Assembly (NCBI GenBank): GCA_937949615.1
Contig: CALEDQ010000023.1
Span: 124,001-188,000 of the forward strand
Length of the DNA: 64,000 nt
Reading direction: 5' to 3'
From: an uncultured bacterium
GTDB taxonomy: Bacteria > Muiribacteriota > Ozemobacteria > Ozemobacterales > Ozemobacteraceae
The notes under the pieces: model-generated
Databases searched by the model: none
The model's input: the letters and a program-made list of their open reading frames with translations, nothing else
What the model was told of the DNA's origin: nothing
Position numbers and translations under genes: made by a program
Part shown: positions 16,868-24,999 of the stretch, piece after piece
Numbering within the stretch: the first letter of the stretch is position 1
Layout of the letters: each line of letters starts with the position of its first letter

Positions 16868-18229
16868 TTATGCAGTATTTGCTGACGGATTTTTCTCGCC
16901 TTCGTTCGACGCGTCAAAAGTGTTTTGATCGAACTCGCCTTCAGATTTTGCTACCAGAACGGTGCAGACGGCGTCACCCGTGATGTTTACCACAGTCCTG
17001 GCCATGTCGAGCAGGCGGTCAACGCCGATGATCAGTGCGATGCCCTCGATTGGCAGATTAACTGCTTCAAGGACCATCGACAGGGTTATCAGACCGACGC
17101 CTGGAACACCGGCGGTTCCAATTGAAGCCATGGTCGCAGTAAGAATAACGGTCAGCAGGGCGCTCAGCGACAGGTCGATGCCATAGATCTGGGAAATGAA
17201 AACAACTGCCACCCCCTGCATGATTGCAGTCCCGTCCATGTTTATGGTTGCGCCGAGCGGTAATGTAAAAGCGGCGACTCCGCTTGAAACACCGCAGCGC
17301 TTTTCAACTGTCTCGATGGTGACCGGCAAAGTGCCATTGCTGCTGGCTGTCGAAAAAGCAACGCTCATCGCTGGTAGAAAATTGCGGATAAACTGAACCG
17401 GACTCAGTCTGCCAATGATTTTCAGCGCCCCCAGATAGATAAGGCAGATATGCAGCAGCAGTGCGGCAAAAACGGTGCCCATGTATTTCAACAGCGGCAG
17501 CATCGCAGAAAAACCGGTTGTGGCAAAGGTCTGGGCGATCAGTGCGAAGACGCCGAACGGTGCCAGTGACATCATCAGCATGACCATCTGCATAATCACA
17601 ATATTGGCCGAATCGAAGAAATCGCCAACCGGTCGGGCTTTCTGACCGGCAATGGTAATGCTTATTCCGGTGAGCAGTGCGAAGAAAATAATCTGCAGCA
17701 TGTTGCCCTCAGCCATCGCTGCGATCGGGTTGGCCGGAATTATATTCTGAAGAATTTTGCTGAAAGACTGTTTCTGCAGAATATTCGGAACAGTTCTGGT
17801 GAGTTCAGAAAGCTTCAGGTCAGAGCCTGGTTGTATTACCAGTGCCAGAGCCAGCGCCAGACTGATCGCGATGGCAGTGGTCAGCAGGTAAAACCCGAGA
17901 GTTTTGGCGCCAATGCGCCCAAGTTTGTTGATATCGCCAAGGCTTGCAACTCCGCATAAAAGAGAGACAAAAACGAGCGGTACCACAAGCATTTTTATCG
18001 AATTTATAAACAAACCACCAATTAATTCAAGAAAGCCCATCAGCCAGTGATGTACAAGACTGTTTTCCGGCGTGTAAGAGATCGCCATGCCAGCAACGAT
18101 TCCGCAGATGAGCCCAAGCATTATTCTTGCAGTGAGACTGTTTTTTTCCTGAGGGGCAGGTTCTGTTTTGCTGTCTGTTTTCATGCCGCAAAATTTACCA
18201 TTTTTACAGCGTTTTGTCTCATTCTTCAT
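16868..18229 (-). CDS. Dicarboxylate/amino acid:cation symporter (DAACS family)
   Basis: A sodium- or proton-coupled symporter of the GltP/GltT/DctA family for C4-dicarboxylates or glutamate/aspartate. It has about eight membrane segments, the serine-rich hairpin motif (SVAFSTASSNGTLPV), the PLGATINMDGTA motif and the late GVPGVGLITLSMVL hairpin. 453 codons from the ATG at 18229; a second in-frame ATG at 18184 (MKTDSKTEPAPQ) is also possible as neither start has a strong ribosome site. Transcribed alone, divergent from the second M30 gene. Exact substrate not decidable from sequence. Confidence 0.9.
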   Translation of the reverse strand: MKNETKRCKNGKFCGMKTDSKTEPAPQEKNSLTARIMLGLICGIVAGMAISYTPENSLVHHWLMGFLELIGGLFINSIKMLVVPLVFVSLLCGVASLGDINKLGRIGAKTLGFYLLTTAIAISLALALALVIQPGSDLKLSELTRTVPNILQKQSFSKILQNIIPANPIAAMAEGNMLQIIFFALLTGISITIAGQKARPVGDFFDSANIVIMQMVMLMMSLAPFGVFALIAQTFATTGFSAMLPLLKYMGTVFAALLLHICLIYLGALKIIGRLSPVQFIRNFLPAMSVAFSTASSNGTLPVTIETVEKRCGVSSGVAAFTLPLGATINMDGTAIMQGVAVVFISQIYGIDLSLSALLTVILTATMASIGTAGVPGVGLITLSMVLEAVNLPIEGIALIIGVDRLLDMARTVVNITGDAVCTVLVAKSEGEFDQNTFDASNEGEKNPSANTA

Positions 18230-18442
18230 TTAGCCCATGGCCTGCAGAAAATCAAAATGACAGCTGAATCGGTTCGACCAGTTTGATTTTGTTATAGATA
18301 ATCCCGGCTGCAGAACAATTGGAAAAAATAATCAGCAGATTCTAATAAAATTCTGATTTTTTTCGGGCCGAATAATGGCGGGTTGGTTTCTTAATATGTA
18401 TAATCAGAAAATAAGCATCCTCATCAGGAGACAGAAGCCTGC

Positions 18443-20368
18443 ATGCCGAATAGAATCCTTAAATCAGCCTGTGCCGCAGTGATTGCCGCCTTACTCGCTC
18501 TGCCGGCATACTCACAGACAGACGAAGGAGTAGATCTGACGCAGTTGTTTGCACGTCAGACCGAAGCTCTGGCCGATACCCCTGATCTTGAAGTGCTTTC
18601 AGGCACCGCCGCTGCTGCACCGCAGATTCCGGGCCTGGTTGCCTACGCCGACCAGAAACCCCGCGAAGTCGGCGATATCGAGACTTTCAGTACCTTCAAT
18701 GTGGTCAGAAACGCTCACGAAAGTATCAAGGCCCGCCTGACCAAAATCGGTAAATACTGTCTGGTCTATGTCGAACAGGGTCGCAACGTCAATTCACAGA
18801 CTGTCGCCCGCATTGCGGCAGCCTTTGACAGTAAAATTTATACAGAATGCCGTTCGATGTTCGGTAACGAGCGATCACCCGGCATCGATGGCGAAGCGAA
18901 AATTACCCTGCTGCTGCTCGATATCAGAGATTTCTACAGCCCGGACAAGGGAGTAAAAGGCTTTACCGCAGGTTATTTCAATGCCGGTGACTGCTACAGC
19001 CGCAGCAAATTCCCGAACAGCAATAAGCGCGAAATGCTTTATCTCGATGTTTACCCAGGTGACCCGTCATCAGATAAATTCCTGAGCGTTCTCGCCCATG
19101 AATTCCAGCATATGATTCACTGGAGCGCCGACCCGAAAGAATTTACCTGGGTCAACGAAAGCCTGTCACAGCTGGCGCCTTTTCTGTGTGGTTACGGCCA
19201 TCCGTCACAGGTCGAAGCTTATATGCGCAGCCCCGATAACAACATGCTTGCCTGGTCTGACGATAATATGCTCGCCAACTACGGCCAGGTCTATTTCTGG
19301 TCTCAGTATATTTCGACCCGTATTGCCGGCACCGATGAGCGCCGCCGGGCCTTTATCAGGCGCATGGTTTCCCAGAAGTCACAGGGGCTTTCCGGGCTCA
19401 ACGCGGCCATCGACAAACAGGGCATCAAAAACAACGTGCGCAACCTGTTCCGCAGCTTCTGCGTCGCCAACTATCTGAATGACGACCGCATCGAAAGAGG
19501 TGCCTACAGCTACGAAAAGAGTCTGTCACGTTTTCTGCTGAAACCTGAAATCAAAGTCGATGGCGCACCCTACGAAGGCAAAGGCCACGTGAAATGCTGG
19601 TCTGCCAAGGCCATCCAGATCAATCCTTCAGCTTTCAGAGGTGCCGATGCACGCTTCGCCTTTGCCGGTCAGAAGGTCAGTGCTGCCGGCTATGAAAATG
19701 CCTTTGACGTTGCCGTCGTGGCTTATTCAGCCGATGGTCAGGCCGAGCCGGCAGTAAGCTGGTTGAATATCAAAGATTTCAAAGCCATGGATGTCATCAG
19801 AATCTCTGAAAAGCACGACCGTCTGATGATGGTGGTGGTTAACCGCGGCCCTGAAGCGATGAAGGCCGAACAGGCATTCGCGAAAAATGCCGCTCCTGCC
19901 GCGTTTTCCTTCAGAGTCAGCAAGGTTGGCGCCGCTTCTTCGGCAGCCCCGAGAGTTGCCAGTCGCAGTAACGGCAACAGCTCAGTCAGTTCTGCCCGGG
20001 GTACAGACCGGTCGCGGGCCCGCTCGATTCTCGAAGAGATCGTCAGCAGCGTTAATATTGAAGAATCGGCCGGTATCATTCTCGGCGAAAACGACGAAAA
20101 CAAGAAATCGGCCGCTGAAATCGAATATGATTTCGCTTTCCAGAAGATTGCCAAAGGTGAAGCCGAACTGTTTGACGCGATCAAAGAAGCGTTGACCACT
20201 GGCGAATCTGAGCTGGTAGTAGACTTCGCGCTTTATTACAACGGCCAGACCGACGAAGGCAAAATGAAGCTGCAGATAATCAAAAACCGCATCAGAGATA
20301 TGCTGAAGTTCGAAGAAATGCAGGGCAACGCCAAAGCGGCCGAGCTGCTGACCCTTATCGAACGCTGA
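18443..20368 (+). CDS. Secreted M30 (hyicolysin-like) zinc metalloprotease, paralogue
   Basis: 641 residues with a signal peptide (1-24, PAYSQ). The active site is LAHEFQHMIHWS (H219, E220, H223) and TWVNESLSQLAP (E239). It shares REMLYLD.NP/YPGD, GYGHPSQVEAYMRSPDN and LANYGQVYFW with the upstream paralogue, so the two arose by duplication. A Ser/Arg-rich linker (about 495-525) and a helical tail distinguish it. AGGAG ribosome site before the ATG at 18443. A possible -10 TATAAT at 18399-18404 lies upstream, with no good -35; no sigma-54 site was found here. Its 3' end overlaps the convergent YgjP gene by 14 bases. Confidence 0.8.
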   Translation: MPNRILKSACAAVIAALLALPAYSQTDEGVDLTQLFARQTEALADTPDLEVLSGTAAAAPQIPGLVAYADQKPREVGDIETFSTFNVVRNAHESIKARLTKIGKYCLVYVEQGRNVNSQTVARIAAAFDSKIYTECRSMFGNERSPGIDGEAKITLLLLDIRDFYSPDKGVKGFTAGYFNAGDCYSRSKFPNSNKREMLYLDVYPGDPSSDKFLSVLAHEFQHMIHWSADPKEFTWVNESLSQLAPFLCGYGHPSQVEAYMRSPDNNMLAWSDDNMLANYGQVYFWSQYISTRIAGTDERRRAFIRRMVSQKSQGLSGLNAAIDKQGIKNNVRNLFRSFCVANYLNDDRIERGAYSYEKSLSRFLLKPEIKVDGAPYEGKGHVKCWSAKAIQINPSAFRGADARFAFAGQKVSAAGYENAFDVAVVAYSADGQAEPAVSWLNIKDFKAMDVIRISEKHDRLMMVVVNRGPEAMKAEQAFAKNAAPAAFSFRVSKVGAASSAAPRVASRSNGNSSVSSARGTDRSRARSILEEIVSSVNIEESAGIILGENDENKKSAAEIEYDFAFQKIAKGEAELFDAIKEALTTGESELVVDFALYYNGQTDEGKMKLQIIKNRIRDMLKFEEMQGNAKAAELLTLIER

Positions 20369-20909
20369 GTTTCCAGTTCATCAGGCTGGCTCCGTTACTC
20401 TGGAGCCAGCTTTTTGCTTTCCGGAAACCCGGGCATCTTTCGTGAACCAGGTTCCAGAAGTCACTTGAATGATTAAGATGGCTCAGATGGGCGGTTTCGT
20501 GGGTGACTACATAATTGAGAACCTCATCGGGGGCCATGATCAGCCGCCAGCTGAAATTGAGGTTGCCCTTGCCCGAACAGCTGCCCCAGCGTGAGCGCGT
20601 GTCCTTGATCGCCACCGAATTATATGAAAAGCCATATTGCTGCTTCTGTCGCTCGACCTCTTCGCAGAGGGCCCGCCGCGCCTGAGCCCTTAGCCAGCCA
20701 TCGATCTGAGCTATGATATGGCCGGCAAGCTCGCGGTTGTCACGCGGCAGCGATGACAGCGCCAGCTGCAGCGCGTTGTTTCTGACGGTGACGCGTGAAA
20801 ATGAGAACGGGGTGGGGGTCGCCAGAACCGGCAGCAGCAAGCCCCTGAAGGGTACAGCTTCCGGCAGGCTGATTTCAGACAATTTCGTCAAACTTGCCGC
20901 CTCCGGCAT
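20355..20909 (-). CDS. YgjP-like metallopeptidase (M48/DUF45)
   Basis: A 184-residue cytoplasmic zinc peptidase-like protein of the YgjP/DUF45 family. Zinc site: HETAHLSHLNHSSDFW with H137, E138, H141 and H147. The preceding IKDTRSRWGSCSGKGNLNFSWRLIMAP is the family's hallmark. Slightly shorter than typical (about 230) at the N-terminus. ATG at 20909 lies inside the end of the FmdB-like gene (35-bp overlap), so the pair is translationally coupled. The physiological substrate of this family is not firmly established. Confidence 0.85.
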   Translation of the reverse strand: MPEAASLTKLSEISLPEAVPFRGLLLPVLATPTPFSFSRVTVRNNALQLALSSLPRDNRELAGHIIAQIDGWLRAQARRALCEEVERQKQQYGFSYNSVAIKDTRSRWGSCSGKGNLNFSWRLIMAPDEVLNYVVTHETAHLSHLNHSSDFWNLVHERCPGFRKAKSWLQSNGASLMNWKLSVR

Positions 20910-21138
20910 TTACCAGCTTTTTAAAACCATGCTTCTTGAGGTTGTCGTCTGAAAGCAGTTTTTTCGTTGAATCATCCCTGACCTGAGCAGTTGGGTGCAT
21001 AATTTTCACAACCTCATTGCCGCAATCGGGGCAGATTTCGAGACTGTCATCCTTGATTTTCTGAAAAATTTCGAAGCTGTCGCGGCAATAATCACAGCTC
21101 TTTTCGGGCTCACGGGCACGGTAGGTATAAAAGGGCAT
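20875..21138 (-). CDS. FmdB-family zinc-ribbon protein
   Basis: About 87 residues from the ATG at 21138. Starts MPFYTYRA and has two CxxC pairs (CDYC near 15-18, CPDCG near 35-38), with the F-E-x-F-Q-K-I segment between them, the layout of FmdB/CxxC_CXXC_SSSS regulatory-type zinc ribbons. Located 13 bases after the radical SAM gene and overlapping the YgjP gene, so the three form an operon. Role unknown. Confidence 0.78.
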   Translation of the reverse strand: MPFYTYRAREPEKSCDYCRDSFEIFQKIKDDSLEICPDCGNEVVKIMHPTAQVRDDSTKKLLSDDNLKKHGFKKLVNAGGGKFDEIV

Positions 21139-21151
21139 GAATATCACCTCG

Positions 21152-23026
21152 TTAATGATTTTGTGCTTTATATATTAGCCCGTCTGCCTGCAATTTTTCA
21201 AGAGCACCGGAAAAATCAGGAACCGGCAGCTGCGGGAAAACGCTGCGCCAGTTCTCGGTAATTACGGCCGGGTCAGCGCGATTCTGCACGGCAGCGAGCG
21301 CAAAACGCAATCCCAGGTCGAGGTCGAGAATTTCAATCGACGGGGTGGCCGATAGATCACGCTCAAAGCGATAAACCAACGGCACAAACGGTGTAATTGC
21401 ATCTGAAGTGGCAATTGCGGGGGCGGCAGCCATCGCCACCGGGTCAAACTCATACCAGAAAACTCTGATGCCCTGCGTAACTCTGAATGGGTGTTTTTTT
21501 AACCTGGGCTCGAAATCTGGCCCGGCAAAGGTTTCGCCCGCCGGAATTTTCTGCGTCATGCGCAGTTCATGCTCGATCAGAGAGCGGCAGCGGGCCAGCA
21601 GTGACTGGTTGGGATTGCCGGCACCGGCAAAGGCGAGGAGCTGGCGCGCCATGTTTTCCGGGCTGAAATTGAAGAACTGCAGGCGTTTCTGGCGCCAGTA
21701 TATGGCCATGGCATCATACATTGCAGCGGCAGAGCCTTTGAACAGGTGCAGAACCATGAAAGTAAGTGTCGCCGGGAATCTTTCGCAATTGTGCATGCCT
21801 TCAACCAGCTTGCCGACATCCTGAATTCTGATAGCCTCGGCGGGCGACAGCCAGCTGGTGCGCAACACCGTATATGGCGGCTCGCTCATCGCTGCCAGCA
21901 GACCCTCTTTGAGCTGGTTTTCGAGCGGTGTGCCACGCAGAACCTTGACCAGACTGATCTGGATACTGTGCGGTTCGAGTTTCCAGACGTCGTCGAGGCT
22001 CTGGTAGAAATGTTTCAGGGTGTCACAGGGCAGGGCACCGAGAATGTCGAGGTGCAGGTGACACTTCGTGCGTTTTTTTAACTGGCCGATGCGGTCGCGC
22101 AGAATTTCGAGGTTGAAGCGGCGGTTGACGGCCTTGAGGGCATCTGGGTTGGTCGACTGAATACCGATTTCGAGATGGAACATACCGTCGGGGGCGTCAG
22201 AGAGAAGATCGATGATATCTTCGCTGAGAAAATCGGCCTGAATTTCGAAGTGAAAATTGATGTTACGCTGGTTGTTGGCCTTGATGTAGCTGATGATTTC
22301 GCGGGCACGCTCGCGGTCAAAATTGAAAGTGCGGTCGGCAAAACGCACCTGGCGGTAGTCAGAATTAAAGAACCAGTCGAGGTCAGCTTTGACCCGTTCG
22401 ATTGAATGGTTGCGCACCGGCCCGAGAACCGAGCTCAGGCAATAGGTGCAGCGTGACGGGCAGCCACGAGAAGCTTCATAATAGGTAAAGCTGTGAACCC
22501 CTTTGTAAATACCCGACCTGAAAGGCGAGGGTATTTCATCAAGGGTTTTGATAAAAGGTCGATCGGGATTTTTCAGGATTTCTGTGCCACAGCGCCGTGT
22601 GATGCCAGTAATTGCATCGGTTGGCTGACCTGCCAGCAGGGTTGCGAGCAGTTCAGAAAAAGTGATCTCGCCTTCGCCCCTGACGATGAAGTCGATGGCG
22701 GAGCAATCTGTCATGACCGCTTCAGAATTGAAAGAAACTTCGGGGCCGCCAAAAATGATTACGCAATCGGGAAAGGCGGCCTTGATGGCCCCTGCCACTG
22801 CCAGAGTTCTCGGCAAAGACCAGATGTAAACAGAGAAAGCGAGAATATCCGGCTTTAGCAGAATCAGATCGGCGATTATTCCCTCATTGGTCTGATTGAG
22901 ATCGAATTCGACCAGATTAAGGGGTAAGTGTGCGGGATCTTTTTCCCAGAAAGATTTAATATATGCCAGGCCGAGGGCACTATGGGTGTGGCGGGTATTC
23001 AGAGCGGTAAGAACAATGTTTTTCAT
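21152..23026 (-). CDS. B12-binding-domain radical SAM protein (DUF4080 type)
   Basis: About 624 residues from the ATG at 23026. A Rossmann cobalamin-binding domain (about 1-140, with GGPEVSF) is followed by a radical SAM TIM barrel with the cluster cysteines in CPSRCTYC (C189, C193, C196). The EASRGCP and IGIQSTN segments are typical, and the last part fits DUF4080. Cobalamin-dependent radical SAM enzymes of this group often methylate or rearrange unreactive carbons; the substrate is unknown. The frame is open upstream to 23149, but the ATG at 23026 has an AGG ribosome site and the conserved N-terminus. Confidence 0.85.
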   Translation of the reverse strand: MKNIVLTALNTRHTHSALGLAYIKSFWEKDPAHLPLNLVEFDLNQTNEGIIADLILLKPDILAFSVYIWSLPRTLAVAGAIKAAFPDCVIIFGGPEVSFNSEAVMTDCSAIDFIVRGEGEITFSELLATLLAGQPTDAITGITRRCGTEILKNPDRPFIKTLDEIPSPFRSGIYKGVHSFTYYEASRGCPSRCTYCLSSVLGPVRNHSIERVKADLDWFFNSDYRQVRFADRTFNFDRERAREIISYIKANNQRNINFHFEIQADFLSEDIIDLLSDAPDGMFHLEIGIQSTNPDALKAVNRRFNLEILRDRIGQLKKRTKCHLHLDILGALPCDTLKHFYQSLDDVWKLEPHSIQISLVKVLRGTPLENQLKEGLLAAMSEPPYTVLRTSWLSPAEAIRIQDVGKLVEGMHNCERFPATLTFMVLHLFKGSAAAMYDAMAIYWRQKRLQFFNFSPENMARQLLAFAGAGNPNQSLLARCRSLIEHELRMTQKIPAGETFAGPDFEPRLKKHPFRVTQGIRVFWYEFDPVAMAAAPAIATSDAITPFVPLVYRFERDLSATPSIEILDLDLGLRFALAAVQNRADPAVITENWRSVFPQLPVPDFSGALEKLQADGLIYKAQNH

Positions 23027-23971
23027 AGACCTGATAATACAGCAATCCCCAAAGTTTTGCGAGACCCTGATTCGGCATGGCAAAATTGAACTTTTTCCTG
23101 TCCGGGGCTTAACTGATTGATTGATCAGGAAGCTTTGTCTGACCTGCACTTATATTATGTGAACAACAAAGTATTTGGTTTAAGTAAAAAACACGGATGA
23201 TATGGAATTTTAATTCCCGAATTTTGAGTAAAGGTGAAAAAAATGCACTATAAATCGTGATTGTGAAAAAAAACACAAAAATATGTGGGTCTGGAAGCGT
23301 TTTTTGCTTTAACAACGGCAAATTGAGGGACGAGTATCAAGAATAATTCAGGGTTCTGGGAAGTGTGAAAAAAATTCACATGTGGGAAAAATTAACCCCG
23401 TTGTACATAAATAACAGCAGCTGCCAGATTGATTGAATTGAATGAGAAATGCCTGTATTGATGAGTAGTTAAGCGTTTTTTTCCGGCTGTGTGTAAATTA
23501 GAACGGAGGAGATGATGGAAAGGTATGTTTTTTTAACACATGAACTTAAAGTTTCTGGTTGAAACAAAGCTGTGCGATCTTTTATTCCTGAAGATCAGGT
23601 TTGAAAAAAACAGGCGAAAACTTGTCTGGTTGCGTATTTTCGGCGTTTGATCATATTTGTCCATAGTTTGCCGTTTCCGCGTTTATGCCTCGGAGAGGTG
23701 CGGCAGAAATCTCATCTTAAAAACCGGAATTGTCGCTGCCAGCCTTATTGGGTGCGTGTTTCCGGGAATGGCGAAAAACCTCGCAGGCAATTTTGATAAG
23801 GGAGTGTGGGTTTTTTTCAATGGCATTTGCTGGCCAGGCAGATTTTTATGTCGGGCTGTTTTTTTTACAGATTCAGCTCGAGCTTATTTCCGCTTCAGGA
23901 GCTAAGTTTAAAGGACTTTGTCCAGTATTGTGGTAAAGAAATAATAAAAAAATGGGGTGACTCGAAAAAGT
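23027..23971. other. Long noncoding region upstream of a sigma-54 promoter
   Basis: No credible gene in 945 bp; frames are short and lack domain-like sequence. It is AT-rich and holds three GTG-A(7-8)-x-CAC sites (23234-23248, 23263-23276, 23365-23379), the last a TGTGAA/TTCACA hairpin. There is also a strong ribosome site (GGAGGA at 23505) before a 15-codon frame from 23515 to 23562, and a GGAC-TTT-GTCC inverted repeat at 23913-23923 just upstream of the sigma-54 site. Read as regulatory DNA, possibly with activator sites. Confidence 0.5.
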
Positions 23972-23987
23972 TGGCACGGATGTTGCA
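23972..23987 (+). promoter_or_regulatory. Perfect-consensus sigma-54 promoter
   Basis: TGGCACG-N4-TTGCA matches the -24/-12 consensus at every conserved base, with GG and GC correctly spaced. The -12 C is at 23986, so transcription should start near 23998. No gene follows on the plus strand before an intrinsic terminator at 24267-24300, so the product is predicted to be a noncoding RNA. Confidence 0.8.
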
Positions 23988-23997
23988 TATATAAAAG

Positions 23998-24300
23998 TAT
24001 AAGTTCTTTGAAAATCGAAAAAGCGTTTTCCGGGTCGTCTAAAGTATTACCGTACTTTGTCACTCTACAGTTAATGCACGGCTATAATATGGTCACACTC
24101 TATGCTACAGCACGAATGATCCTCTTTCCACATCAGCTCAACACACCTGATCCCTCCTAAACCGCAGCATAATCGAAGAACGGTCGCCGCATGACCCGGA
24201 AAGCTTTTTATAATTTTGTCATCTCCCCGATGACTCAAGTATCCTCTCAAAAGATCCTCTCACTTTGTCCCCGGCATTTTAAACCGGGGAACTTTTTTTT
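23998..24300 (+). ncRNA. Predicted sigma-54-dependent small RNA (about 300 nt)
   Basis: Bounded by the sigma-54 promoter (start near 23998) and a strong terminator (8 T ending at 24300). No plausible coding frame. Visible hairpins are AAAGTA/TACTTT (24041-24058), ATCAG/CTGAT (24132-24151) and GTCATC-TCCCC-GATGAC (24218-24234), the last displaying a C-rich loop. CU-rich motifs recur: ATCCTCT at 24119, CCCTCCT at 24152, TCCCC at 24224, and ATCCTCTCA twice (24241, 24254). These could pair with Shine-Dalgarno sequences, as C-rich loops do in staphylococcal regulatory RNAs. The sequence fits no RNA family known to me. Function is inference. Confidence 0.6.
24267..24300 (+). terminator. Intrinsic terminator of the predicted small RNA
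   Basis: A GC-rich stem (TCCCCGG with CCGGGGA), a 9-nt loop and eight T at 24293-24300. On the minus strand there is no T-run, so it serves plus-strand transcription. 24301-24455 contains another small hairpin (GCACAG/CTGTGC, 24365-24386) but no gene. Confidence 0.88.
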
Positions 24301-24455
24301 AGCCCGTTTTGTTTTTATTTTGAGCTTACTGGCAGAGCAAGTTTTTCAAGCTCGGGCTTATCACGCACAGAATGGCGAATCTGTGCCCTGATATTCCAGC
24401 GTTTGTTCGTGTCAGGGATATGGGAATCAGAATTAAATTCAGATTTTGCAGGCCG

Positions 24456-24938
24456 TTATTGAGATTTCCCTGAGCTGACCGGACAGGTCGCTTCTGAGAC
24501 CTCTGCAGGGTCGACGATTTTAACGACTTTCATCGTCAGGCGGCTGGCATGTCTTGATCGTGAAAATATTGCCAGAAGTGCAAAAGCCAGGCCCATGCCC
24601 AGGAATCCGCAGATGACTCTGAACAAATCGCTCAGGGGGTAGCCCAGGTAAGTGCTGAGAGGCGGTGCCAGAAAAAGACCGGCAAAAAATGCCGCCATCG
24701 GAAAACCGAAAACCAGCAGGGCGGCGATGCTGCCTTCGCCCGGGTTAAGATCGAGAACTACCTCGTCACCGGGTTTAATTAAAAAACTGCCTTTGATGGC
24801 CTTGATGGCTTTTAACCCGGGCTTTCCGTCGCCGGCCAGCCCCGAGCAGGCGTGACAGCCCTTGCATTCAGCCTTAGGAACAACTTCTACTGTTACTGTA
24901 AGTTCTTCTACGGTGGTGACTTTTCCCTGAAGACTCAT
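24456..24938 (-). CDS. rseC: RseC/MucC-type SoxR-reducing system protein
   Basis: 160 residues. Residues 1-65 form the cytoplasmic part with the cysteine set C25, C28, C31 (AECKGCHACSG) and the PGDEVVLDL strand; two membrane helices follow at about 70-92 and 102-125. This is the RseC family, which in E. coli works with the Rsx/Rnf complex to reduce SoxR. The location just beyond the rnf operon fits such a link. ATG at 24938. Divergent from the secreted protein gene at 25000. Confidence 0.85.
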   Translation of the reverse strand: MSLQGKVTTVEELTVTVEVVPKAECKGCHACSGLAGDGKPGLKAIKAIKGSFLIKPGDEVVLDLNPGEGSIAALLVFGFPMAAFFAGLFLAPPLSTYLGYPLSDLFRVICGFLGMGLAFALLAIFSRSRHASRLTMKVVKIVDPAEVSEATCPVSSGKSQ

Positions 24939-24999
24939 AAAAATATTCCTGATGTTCGATATATGGATAAATTGGGTGAAAGTATTGTAACCTGTTTAT

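Noticed and set aside
18315..18362. AATCAG/CTGATT hairpin with a T-run before the second M30 gene
   Set aside because: The stem is only 6 bp with a 17-nt loop, and no plus-strand gene lies upstream for it to terminate; attenuation is possible but unsupported.
23657..24391. Overlapping plus-strand frames in the noncoding region
   Set aside because: Three short frames compete, have poor starts and run across the sigma-54 promoter or the terminator; the composition is unlike the coding genes.
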